A stretch of DNA of 64,000 nucleotides, taken from the NCBI RefSeq assembly GCF_001401805.1, contig NZ_LKDW01000001.1:248001-312000 (forward strand). Reading direction: 5' to 3'. This document shows positions 55,713 through 64,000 of this stretch, in pieces (position 1 is the first letter of the stretch; each line of letters opens with the position of its first letter). Source of the stretch: Pseudoalteromonas sp. P1-25. GTDB taxonomy: Bacteria > Pseudomonadota > Gammaproteobacteria > Enterobacterales > Alteromonadaceae. The position numbers were made by a program, and so were the translations under genes. The notes under the pieces are model-generated. The model saw nothing but the letters and a program-made list of their open reading frames with translations. It was not told the DNA's origin and ran no database searches.

Positions 55713-55885
55713 ATTGCTTATTAATTTCGTTATTTTGACTTTTATTGTAATCAATTTTCACAAAATAGCACTGCAAATTTAACCTATAACCTTCGATAAT
55801 AACCATCAATAACAAAAATTACCTAGCTGAGAAAACGCTAACGTTTTTATTTTGCTAATCTTTATTCAATTTTTACAATTTTTAG

Positions 55886-57100
<1,215 letters not shown>

Positions 57101-57145
57101 TTTACATAGGCGCGCCGCAAGGCGCGCTGTTGGAGAAAGTAATAA

Positions 57146-58180
57146 ATGCAAGTATTACGTCCTATTACAACAAAAGACTTTGCTGCACTTAAGCAGATTG
57201 CAATTGAATCAGGCCATGGGTTTACCTCACTACCTGTCGATGACCAGTTATTAAATGATAAAATAGCGCGCGCAGAAAAAAGCTTTGCAAAAAATATCAA
57301 TCAACCACTTGATGAAAGCTACCTATTTGTTCTAGAAGACAGTGAAACAGGTGAGGTCATAGGCACAACCGCCATAGAAGCCGCAGTGGGCTTATCGGTG
57401 CCGCTGTATCATTATCATTTAGGTAAAACAGTACACCACTCGCCTACACTGAATGTTTATAACACCGTTGATATTTTAAGCATGTGCAACGATTACACCG
57501 GATGCTCTGAAATATGTACTTTGTTTTTACGCGAAAACAGCCGAAAAGGGTTAACGGGCCGCTTTTTATCTCGCTCACGCTTTTTATTTATGGCGCAGCA
57601 CAGCGAACGCTTTGCCGATACCGTGATTGCTGAAATGCGCGGTGTAAGTGACGAAGACGGCCATTCACCGTTTTGGCAGTGGTTGCAAGAGCACTTTTTT
57701 AGTATTGAATTTCCACAAGCTGATCACTTAGTGGGGCTTGGCGATAAGGTATTTATTAGTGAGCTAATGCCTAAATACCCTATTTACGTCAATTTATTAA
57801 GTAACAAAGCTCAAGCGGTAATTGGTAACGTGCATGAAAAAACTAAACCCGCACTCAAGCTGCTTGAAAAAGAGGGATTTGAGCATCGTGGCTATGTTGA
57901 TTTATTCGATGCAGGGCCAACCGTAGAGGCAAAGCTTGGTAATATTCGTAGCATTCGTGAATCTCAAGTATGCCCTATTACAATTGGTGAGCTCGAGCAT
58001 ATTAGCCAACACAGCTCAGATACACTTGCCGTTTGCAACCAAGGCGTAAGTGGATTCAGAGCTACCTTTACCCAGCACGCCCACTATAACCACGCTAAAC
58101 ACACCTTAGTAATAAGCCAAGAAGTGGCTAATGCCCTTAATTTATCCCAAGGAGATGCAGCGCGTTTTTTCCGCCTGTAA
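57146..58180 (+). CDS. astA: Arginine N-succinyltransferase AstA
   Basis: 344 residues, the same length as the E. coli enzyme; transfers succinyl from succinyl-CoA to arginine, the first step of the AST pathway. Conserved segments: [28 protein letters not shown], the acetyltransferase-fold core with [22 protein letters not shown] and [29 protein letters not shown], and [23 protein letters not shown] precedes the ATG. It lies 45 bases after astC. Confidence 0.95.
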   Translation: MQVLRPITTKDFAALKQIAIESGHGFTSLPVDDQLLNDKIARAEKSFAKNINQPLDESYLFVLEDSETGEVIGTTAIEAAVGLSVPLYHYHLGKTVHHSPTLNVYNTVDILSMCNDYTGCSEICTLFLRENSRKGLTGRFLSRSRFLFMAQHSERFADTVIAEMRGVSDEDGHSPFWQWLQEHFFSIEFPQADHLVGLGDKVFISELMPKYPIYVNLLSNKAQAVIGNVHEKTKPALKLLEKEGFEHRGYVDLFDAGPTVEAKLGNIRSIRESQVCPITIGELEHISQHSSDTLAVCNQGVSGFRATFTQHAHYNHAKHTLVISQEVANALNLSQGDAARFFRL

Positions 58181-58187
58181 AACATAT

Positions 58188-59654
58188 ATGAACACACATC
58201 TTATAAATAACCAATGGCATACAGGCCAAGGCCCCGCTTTTAGCTCTGTTAACCCAAGTAACGGCGAAGTTGTATGGCAAGGTAATGGCGCAACCGCAGA
58301 TCAAGTAGATACTGCAATCAATGCAGCTAGAGCCGCACAAATACAATGGGCAGATACACCAATTGAGTCGCGCATAACCATACTTGAAAACTTTGTCGCA
58401 CAGTTAAAAGAACATAGCGAAGAATTTGCAGCCATTATAGCGCGCGAAACCGGCAAGCCACTTTGGGAAACACGCACAGAAATAGGCGCTATGACTGGTA
58501 AAGTAGCCATTTCAATCAAAGCCTATAATGAGCGCACCGGTACAACAGAAAACCCAATGCCCGGAGCTAAAGCCTTTATACGCCATAAACCACACGGCGT
58601 TGTGGCTATATTTGGGCCATATAACTTTCCTGGACATTTACCTAATGGCCATATAGTTCCGGCTATTTTAGCGGGTAACACCGTGGTATTTAAACCGTCT
58701 GAGTTAACCCCTCACGTTGCTGAATTTACTTTATCACTTTGGTTAAAAGCGGGTTTACCAGAAGGTGTTATTAATTTAGTGCAAGGTGAAATAGAAACAG
58801 GTAAAGCACTTGCTTCGCATCAAAACATAGACGGCTTATTTTTTACTGGCAGCTCTAACACAGGTCATTTATTACATAAACAGTTTGCAGGTCACCCAGG
58901 TAAAATATTAGCGCTTGAAATGGGCGGTAATAACCCATTAATAATTAAAGATGTAGCCGATGTAAGCGCTGCAGCTCACGATATTATTCAATCGGGCTTT
59001 ATTACTTCTGGCCAGCGCTGTACCTGTGCGCGCCGCGTGTTTATTGAGAATTCAACCAATGGCGATGCTATTTTAGAAAAACTTATTAGCGCAACAAAAA
59101 ACATTGTTGTTGATGACAGTTTTGCAACTGACCAGCCATTTATGGGTGCCATGATCAGTGAAAAAGCCGCACTGGGTATGGTTGCAGCGCAGGCTGACCT
59201 AGTTAAACAAGGCGCTGAGATACTTGTTGAGCTTAAGCAGCTTAAAGCAGGCACAGGGTTTGTAAGCCCAGGTATTATTGATGTAACTAACATCACCAAC
59301 ATGGTCGATGAAGAACACTTTGGCCCGCTTATAAAAGTGTACCGCTACAACGATTTTGACAGCGCAATAGCAGAGGCTAATAATACCAGCTTTGGTTTAT
59401 CTGCAGGCTTACTTGGCGATAACGAAGATGATTACAACTACTTTTTAAAGCGCATTCGTGCCGGCATTGTCAATTGGAACCGCCCTATTACGGGTGCTTC
59501 TAGTGCTGCACCGTTTGGCGGCATTGGCGCAAGTGGTAACCACAGAGCAAGTGCGTATTATGCTGCTGATTACTGCGCTTACCCTGTCGCATCAGTTGAA
59601 GCCGATAAGGTAAACCTGCCACAAACTTTAGCGCCAGGCTTAGTAATTGAATAA
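58188..59654 (+). CDS. astD: Succinylglutamate-semialdehyde dehydrogenase AstD
   Basis: 488 residues, NAD-dependent aldehyde dehydrogenase; oxidises succinylglutamate semialdehyde to succinylglutamate. Motifs: [35 protein letters not shown], catalytic glutamate in [10 protein letters not shown], catalytic cysteine in [12 protein letters not shown] and the closing [23 protein letters not shown] 58188 gives the family start [10 protein letters not shown]; the frame open to 58131 overlaps astA and adds no conserved sequence. Seven bases follow the astA stop. The dihydrolase astB and desuccinylase astE are not in the window. Confidence 0.95.
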   Translation: MNTHLINNQWHTGQGPAFSSVNPSNGEVVWQGNGATADQVDTAINAARAAQIQWADTPIESRITILENFVAQLKEHSEEFAAIIARETGKPLWETRTEIGAMTGKVAISIKAYNERTGTTENPMPGAKAFIRHKPHGVVAIFGPYNFPGHLPNGHIVPAILAGNTVVFKPSELTPHVAEFTLSLWLKAGLPEGVINLVQGEIETGKALASHQNIDGLFFTGSSNTGHLLHKQFAGHPGKILALEMGGNNPLIIKDVADVSAAAHDIIQSGFITSGQRCTCARRVFIENSTNGDAILEKLISATKNIVVDDSFATDQPFMGAMISEKAALGMVAAQADLVKQGAEILVELKQLKAGTGFVSPGIIDVTNITNMVDEEHFGPLIKVYRYNDFDSAIAEANNTSFGLSAGLLGDNEDDYNYFLKRIRAGIVNWNRPITGASSAAPFGGIGASGNHRASAYYAADYCAYPVASVEADKVNLPQTLAPGLVIE

Positions 59655-59681
59655 GTGAATAACCCAATTTAAGGATTTAAC

Positions 59682-60485
59682 ATGCACACCAACGTAAATA
59701 CATTATTTGACAACCTATGGGATAACTATTTAGCTGTTACCCCATCGGCAGATAAAATTCATGACCTTCTGGGCTCAACGCAAAAAGATGACATTATTAA
59801 CGACCATATTGCGCTGCGTACCTTTAATATTGAAAAAGTAGGCCTAGAAAAGCTAGCTGCTCACTTTTTAGCGCTTGGTTACACAGAGTGTGGCGAATAC
59901 CACTTTGAAGCTAAAAAGTTATACGCTAAACATTATGAGCATAGCGACCCAAAACAACCTAAAGTATTTATTTCTGAGCTATTAGTTGAAAAGTGTTCAC
60001 CAGAGTTACAAGCCATTGTGACAGATATGGTTGCGCAAATTGATGAAAACGCAGTCACTGCCAATAACTTTTTATATTCAGGCACCCATTGGCAAGTAAG
60101 TAGCGACACTTACAAACAGTTACTCGCTGAAAGCGAGTACGCAGCGTGGATGTCGGCATGGGGTTACCGTGCAAATCATTTTACTGTAAATATTAATATG
60201 CTTGCTAAGTTTGATAACATTCATGATGTTAATCAGGCGCTTAAAAATGCAGGCTTTGCGCTTAATACATCTGGCGGCGAAGTAAAAGGCTCACCAGAGG
60301 TGTTACTAGAGCAATCATCAACCCTTGCAGACGATTACGCTGTCACCTTTAGCGACGGCGAACTGCGCATCCCTAGCTGTTTTTATGAGTTTGCCATTAG
60401 GTACCCTAAAGCTGATGGCGAGCTTTACACAGGGTTTGTGGCAGCCTCTGCTGATAAAATTTTTGAAAGCACTAATGCGCGATAA
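59682..60485 (+). CDS. DUF1338 family protein (HglS-like)
   Basis: 267 residues. DUF1338 includes HglS/YdcJ, an iron-dependent 2-oxoadipate dioxygenase of lysine catabolism. Candidate metal ligands are visible: His in INDHIALRTFN, His in YRANHFTVNIN and Glu in CFYEFAIRYP, the vicinal-oxygen-chelate style set. This version is much shorter than the 450-residue HglS, so it is the short subfamily, whose substrate I do not know. It follows astD by 27 bases and ends at a terminator, so it belongs to the ast transcript. Confidence 0.84.
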   Translation: MHTNVNTLFDNLWDNYLAVTPSADKIHDLLGSTQKDDIINDHIALRTFNIEKVGLEKLAAHFLALGYTECGEYHFEAKKLYAKHYEHSDPKQPKVFISELLVEKCSPELQAIVTDMVAQIDENAVTANNFLYSGTHWQVSSDTYKQLLAESEYAAWMSAWGYRANHFTVNINMLAKFDNIHDVNQALKNAGFALNTSGGEVKGSPEVLLEQSSTLADDYAVTFSDGELRIPSCFYEFAIRYPKADGELYTGFVAASADKIFESTNAR

Positions 60486-60513
60486 ATTAAGGCATGCCTT
60501 AATGTTTTAACTT

Positions 60514-60540
60514 AAAAAAAGCCCGTTTGGGCTTTTTTTT
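60514..60540 (+). terminator. Terminator of the astC-astA-astD-DUF1338 operon
   Basis: AAGCCC-GTTT-GGGCTT with flanking A and T8 runs, about 30 bases after the DUF1338 stop. Confidence 0.9.
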
Positions 60541-60576
60541 ATGACAAAAATATTTAGAACATTTACACTAAGTTTT

Positions 60577-61395
60577 ATGCCTGTATTTACTAAATTTTTG
60601 ATTATCTTGCATGTACTGCTTTTATTACCATTGAGCCATGCAAACGAACCCCTTACATTACTCTCAAGAGCGAATGCGTCTACTGATGGCTTTTTAAACT
60701 CAGATAAAACGTTCGAAAGCCTGCTTAACCACACAATTGATACTAAATTGCAGTGGACCAATCAAGCCCGTTTAATTAAGCGACTTATGGGCACTGAAGC
60801 AGTATGCAGTTACGATATTATAAAAACGCCCGAGCGTGAAAAACATATTTTATTCTCAGATATACCCACCACAATTTACGAGCAGCGAAAAATATATGCT
60901 TTTAAACGCACTTTACAAAGCTTTCCTGAACGAGTCCATGTAGCCCAATTACTAGAAAAGGATTTTACTCTTGCCGTAGACTCGGGAACGAGCTATCAAA
61001 AACTTGAGCCAATTTTAACAAAGTATAAAGACCAAATTGCGGCGATAAGCTCAGAAGATACCAGCTCTCAATTGCCTCAACTTCTCATTCATAACAGAAT
61101 AGACATGATTGTTGATTACGAGGTTAACGTACTTGATGCACTCACCTCTGAGCAGTTAAAACAAATTGATAGCCGAGAAATAGCTGAATTTCCAGAATTT
61201 GTTAATGGCTACTTTGCATGTAGTAAGACAGAGCTTAGCGAAAAAGTAATAAAAACCATCAATATTTTAATGATCACCCCCGAGATTTATGACCGCTTAC
61301 AAAAAAGTTTACAGCAAGCCTATAGTGCTGATACATCTAGCGCTATGATGCTTGCTTACTCTCAAGAGCACGTATACTTAACAGCTGATGAGTAA
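60577..61395 (+). CDS. Periplasmic solute-binding-like protein (SBP family 3 type)
   Basis: 272 residues as annotated. A signal peptide (VFTKFLIILHVLLLLPLSHA) precedes a binding-protein-like body: KLQWTNQARLIKRLMGTEAVCSYDIIKTPEREKHILFSD and DFTLAVDSGTSYQKLEPILTKYKD. The frame opens at ATG 60541, immediately after the terminator's T run. I prefer ATG 60577 because it gives a normal signal peptide and leaves the terminator untranslated; neither has a clear ribosome site. No permease or ATPase is adjacent, so it may be a sensor partner rather than an importer subunit. Confidence 0.76.
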   Translation: MPVFTKFLIILHVLLLLPLSHANEPLTLLSRANASTDGFLNSDKTFESLLNHTIDTKLQWTNQARLIKRLMGTEAVCSYDIIKTPEREKHILFSDIPTTIYEQRKIYAFKRTLQSFPERVHVAQLLEKDFTLAVDSGTSYQKLEPILTKYKDQIAAISSEDTSSQLPQLLIHNRIDMIVDYEVNVLDALTSEQLKQIDSREIAEFPEFVNGYFACSKTELSEKVIKTINILMITPEIYDRLQKSLQQAYSADTSSAMMLAYSQEHVYLTADE

Positions 61396-61509
61396 AATTA
61401 ATCGTCTAGATAAACAGTCTAAATCAACGTAAACCTATGATTTAAAAGCAAAATAAATTATTTTAAATTTATTAAAAATTTTTATTGCGCTATATAAAAA
61501 CCTACATTA

Positions 61510-61680
61510 TTATCTCGCCGCTTCTTGATGATAGCCAATCCGAGTACATTACAAACCCCGTTTGTAGCAAGGCGATAGAGCAACTATCCAAGAGTGAATT
61601 TGACTGTGCGTTTGCACTATTGATCTCACTCAACTGACTCGTGGATACACCCTACCCGAGCAGTTGCTTAATTGACTCGG
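61510..61680 (+). ncRNA. Structured leader upstream of ornithine decarboxylase (candidate cis-regulatory RNA)
   Basis: Helices seen by eye: TCGCC (61515-61519) with GGCGA (61571-61575); ACAAAC-CCC-GTTTGT (61551-61565); GAGTGA (61592-61597) with TCACTC (61626-61631), enclosing GTGC-GTTT-GCAC (61606-61617); and CCGAG-CAGTT-GCTT-AATTG-A-CTCGG (61656-61680), whose last bases reach the ribosome site before ATG 61689. CCGAGT at 61540-61545 can also pair with ACTCGG at 61675-61680, an alternative that excludes the last hairpin. No fold calculation was done. Confidence 0.55.
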
Positions 61681-61688
61681 AAAATAAA

Positions 61689-62912
61689 ATGGCTTTATCA
61701 ACACAACGACAAGACACCGTAACTAAAGTACCTGCAGCAGCGGTTGCTGCAAACCAAGCAATTGATTACGCGCAACTGAGTACTGCTCACATTGAACAAC
61801 TTGCTGCACAATTTGGCGCACCTCTGATGGTGCTTGACTGCGACGCTATACGTTCTCAATACCGTGCACTTAAACATGCACTGCCCGGCGTTGTGTTACA
61901 TTTTGCTTTAAAGCCTTTACCGCATGCTGCTGTAGTGCGCACTTTGCTAGAAGAAGGCGCAAGCTTTGATTTAGCAACCAGCGGCGAAGTTGACTTAGTA
62001 GCAAGCCAAGGCGTACCAAGCGAGCGTACAATTCACACGCACCCAATTAAGCGCGACAGTGACATTCGCGACGCACTTGCCTACGGCTGTACCGTATTTG
62101 TGGTGGATAACATTAACGAACTTGAAAAGTTTATTACCTACAAAGACCAAGCTGAAATTTTAGTGCGCTTAAGCTTTCGTAATAAAGATGCATTTGCTGA
62201 TTTATCTAAAAAGTTTGGCTGCAGCCCAGAGGCGGCAATCGACATTATTAGCCTTGCTCAGCAACTAGGTATTCGTATTAAAGGATTATCGTTTCATGTT
62301 GGCTCGCAATCACCTAACCCAACTAAATACGTTGAAGCAATAAATGCATCTGCAAAAGTAGTTAAACGGGTGGCTGAGTTAGGGTTACCAGCACTTAGTA
62401 CGCTAGATATTGGTGGTGGGTTTCCTGTGCCGTACAGTGCGGATGTGCTACCAATTGATGTATTTTGTGCGCCAATTAATAGCGCGCTGGCACAATTACC
62501 AGAAACAATGCAAATTATTGCTGAGCCTGGGCGTTTTATTGTAGCAAGTAGTGTAACCAGTGTTGCCTCTGTAATGGGACAAGCAACGCGCGAAGGTAAA
62601 ACATGGTACTACTTAGATGATGGCATATATGGCTCCTTTAGCGGTTTAATGTTTGATGAGGCAGCTTACCCTATAGATAGTGCCAAACAAGGCGGCGAGC
62701 GTTTTGAATCGGTATTAGCAGGCCCCACATGCGACAGTATAGATGTAATAAGTGATTCAATTATGCTGCCAAAACTTAATAACGGTGATTTAATTATTAG
62801 CCGTATGATGGGGGCCTATACGCTAGCTACGGCAACCGATTTTAACTTTTTTAAGCGCGCTGAGGTCGTTGTATTAAACGAGCACATGCACAGCCAAGTA
62901 TTAACAGGCTAG
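61689..62912 (+). CDS. Ornithine decarboxylase-type PLP decarboxylase (group IV)
   Basis: 407 residues, alanine-racemase-fold decarboxylase making putrescine from ornithine. PLP lysine in VVLHFALKPLPHAAVV; then SFDLATSGEVDLV, SFHVGSQS, STLDIGGGFPVPY, IAEPGRF, the product-site cysteine motif GPTCDSIDVI and the closing MMGAYTLATATDFNFF. The GPTCD-S-D signature fits ornithine rather than diaminopimelate or arginine decarboxylase. ATG 61689 is preferred over the in-frame GTG 61641, which lies inside the structured leader. A single-gene unit with its own terminator, close to arginine catabolism. Confidence 0.9.
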   Translation: MALSTQRQDTVTKVPAAAVAANQAIDYAQLSTAHIEQLAAQFGAPLMVLDCDAIRSQYRALKHALPGVVLHFALKPLPHAAVVRTLLEEGASFDLATSGEVDLVASQGVPSERTIHTHPIKRDSDIRDALAYGCTVFVVDNINELEKFITYKDQAEILVRLSFRNKDAFADLSKKFGCSPEAAIDIISLAQQLGIRIKGLSFHVGSQSPNPTKYVEAINASAKVVKRVAELGLPALSTLDIGGGFPVPYSADVLPIDVFCAPINSALAQLPETMQIIAEPGRFIVASSVTSVASVMGQATREGKTWYYLDDGIYGSFSGLMFDEAAYPIDSAKQGGERFESVLAGPTCDSIDVISDSIMLPKLNNGDLIISRMMGAYTLATATDFNFFKRAEVVVLNEHMHSQVLTG

Positions 62913-62961
62913 TAAACTAAGTTCCTCACTATAGGTACGCTGGCTTGTACCTATACACGCC

Positions 62962-62993
62962 AACGCAGTTGCTCATTCCAACTGCGTTTTTTA
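62962..62993 (+). terminator. Terminator of the ornithine decarboxylase gene
   Basis: Perfect 10-base arms AACGCAGTTG and CAACTGCGTT around a 7-base loop, then a T run, 50 bases past the stop. Confidence 0.92.
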
Positions 62994-63541
62994 TTTGCTC
63001 ATATTAACCGTTGCGGGTTTAAGCTTATTTAATATATGGGCAGTTAAATGGCGTACTAAGTTTGTAACTTAATGGGCTCGATAACAGCGCCTTCGTTATT
63101 CTAATGCTGCATTCATGAAAGAATGAGGTAAGGTAGTGCTCCTCCTCGACATTCAAACAGATAAAAGAGTTGCTTGTCCTTTAAATGAGCCCTGCGGGCC
63201 GAATAATGCTATTTGTAGGAAATAGCTCATTATTAGAGTCTCAATGTTGACTAAGCTTTAAACAAATGGCTGTTAACCGGCCCCAAAACGCCTAAAATAC
63301 TCACTTAAAGCGCCTTACTGCTATAACGCAAACTTTACGCCACGCAGCATAGTACGTTTTAAGCCCTAACAATTACCCCCCCCCTTTAGCGTTAAGCATT
63401 GCTGAAATAAACGCGCCCTGCTATTAAACAGCGATAAGCGCTCTTATAAAGTCATCGTAAAATATCCATTATTTGATTGTTTTTACGATGATCGTCCCTC
63501 ATATATAAAACGTAATAGGTTGAAATAGCTAAGGGTGAATG
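62994..63541. other. Gene-free region rich in inverted repeats
   Basis: About 550 bases without a supportable reading frame on either strand. It contains a short dyad TAAGTT-TGT-AACTTA (63057-63071), a 13-bp stem with two bulged bases (63202-63234), a run of nine C (63376-63384) and an 11-bp inverted repeat next to the following gene. It could hold a small RNA or decayed mobile DNA. I cannot decide which. Confidence 0.5.
63452..63491. repeat. 11-bp inverted repeat before the DUF3081 gene
   Basis: TCATCGTAAAA (63452-63462) and TTTTACGATGA (63481-63491) are exact reverse complements separated by 18 bases, ending 50 bases before the next start codon. Candidate operator pair, or hairpin in the 5' untranslated region. 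Confidence 0.65.
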
Positions 63542-63799
63542 ATGAAAAACGAACTCGATAATAAGCAGATCCTTTCTGTGTATGAACGTATTCAAAAGCG
63601 CGGTAAGCAAAACGATATAGGTAAACACTACCAGGGAGTTACCGCTTACTCTGACATTGACGGCTACACAATATACTTAGAAGGTAGCGGCGTATTATTG
63701 CGCTTTGGATTTCATAATGCTTACCATCTTGATTATGAGCATGAAAAACACAAAGACGACTTTCTAAAAAAACTATATAACATTGCTAATGAGGAATAA
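63542..63799 (+). CDS. DUF3081 family small protein
   Basis: 85 residues, soluble. MKNELDNKQILSVYERIQKRGK, then GVTAYSDIDGYTIYLEGSGVLLRFGFHNAYHLDYEHEK matches the plan I know for DUF3081 proteins of Vibrio and Shewanella. Function unknown. Of two adjacent ATGs, 63542 has the better distance (six bases) from AAGGG than 63539. Its stop overlaps the start of the next gene (TAATG). Confidence 0.78.
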   Translation: MKNELDNKQILSVYERIQKRGKQNDIGKHYQGVTAYSDIDGYTIYLEGSGVLLRFGFHNAYHLDYEHEKHKDDFLKKLYNIANEE

Positions 63800-64000
63800 T
63801 GCAGCCAAGACGCATTCGTAAACGCACCACAAACAAGCAAACCACCTCGTTTATAAACCAGGTAATTGCGGAGCTACAAGCGCACCCAGAAAAACTCGAT
63901 ATAGTTCGTCAAAATCTAGATGAATATCGCGAACAAACCTACCTTAAACGCGGTTTTTTGCTGGCCATAGAACGCTTTGATTGGGTGTTTGAAGCCAGTA
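63799..64000 (+). CDS. Unknown protein, 5' part only
   Basis: ATG at 63799 shares a base with the previous stop (TAATG), with GAGGA five bases upstream, so it is coupled to the DUF3081 gene. The 67 visible residues begin MQPRRIRKRTTNKQTT, very basic, then helical sequence (INQVIAELQAHPEKLDIVRQNLDEYREQ and LLAIERFDWVFEA). The frame runs off the window. No family recognised from this fragment. Confidence 0.72.
   Translation, partial: MQPRRIRKRTTNKQTTSFINQVIAELQAHPEKLDIVRQNLDEYREQTYLKRGFLLAIERFDWVFEAS

Noticed and set aside
58988-59302. 104-codon minus-strand frame within astD
   Set aside because: Antisense shadow of the aldehyde dehydrogenase active-site region.

Overview
The window (about 40% G+C) reads as chromosome of a marine gammaproteobacterium of the Alteromonadales, most likely Pseudoalteromonas. 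The grounds are protein families and gene neighbourhoods (ppnN-xni, RluF, DUF3192, DUF3081, succinylarginine pathway, GlyGly-CTERM exoprotease). No database search was possible, so the genus is an inference. I see no rRNA or tRNA gene, CRISPR array, prophage or intact insertion sequence.

Layout. 1-8.4 kb: c-di-GMP enzymes (a PAS-GGDEF-EAL protein cut by the window edge and a GGDEF protein), an M61 peptidase, PpnN, the Xni nuclease and a DUF3192 protein. 8.4-14.4 kb: a protein with a degenerate HD-GYP-like region, NAD-type isocitrate dehydrogenase, and a secreted M6 metalloprotease with PKD domains. 14.6-17.5 kb: acetolactate synthase ilvIH behind a leader-peptide attenuator, then HU. 17.7-27.4 kb: a compact 12-gene minus-strand operon headed by an ECF sigma factor and its ChrR-type zinc anti-sigma. 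It also carries photolyase, a FAD oxidoreductase, a DUF1365 protein, a CFA-type methyltransferase and several accessory proteins, and looks like a singlet-oxygen / photo-oxidative stress and lipid-modification regulon. A LON-domain gene just upstream has the same type of promoter.

28-31 kb: small membrane or secreted proteins (including an unlisted 37-residue one), a TrhA/hemolysin III protein, a MITE-like inverted-repeat element, and a solitary integron gene cassette with a well-formed attC, followed by a REP-like palindrome. 31-36 kb: alkyltransferase-like protein, LysR regulator and a divergent RND efflux pair. 36-40.5 kb: two unknown membrane proteins, RluF, a DUF418 protein and an EAL-HDOD protein. 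40.6-52.6 kb: a seven-gene glycogen operon (CBM48 protein, malQ, glgB, glgX, glgP, glgC, glgA).

53-61.4 kb: arginine catabolism (Lrp-type regulator divergent from astC-astA-astD plus a DUF1338 protein), flanked by two periplasmic solute-binding-like proteins. 61.5-64 kb: ornithine decarboxylase behind a strikingly structured leader, a 0.6-kb gene-free stretch rich in inverted repeats, a DUF3081 protein and a truncated unknown gene.

The items most worth a second look are the ornithine decarboxylase leader RNA, the solitary integron cassette beside a MITE-like element, the shared ECF promoter architecture of the stress operon, and the HD-GYP-like protein.
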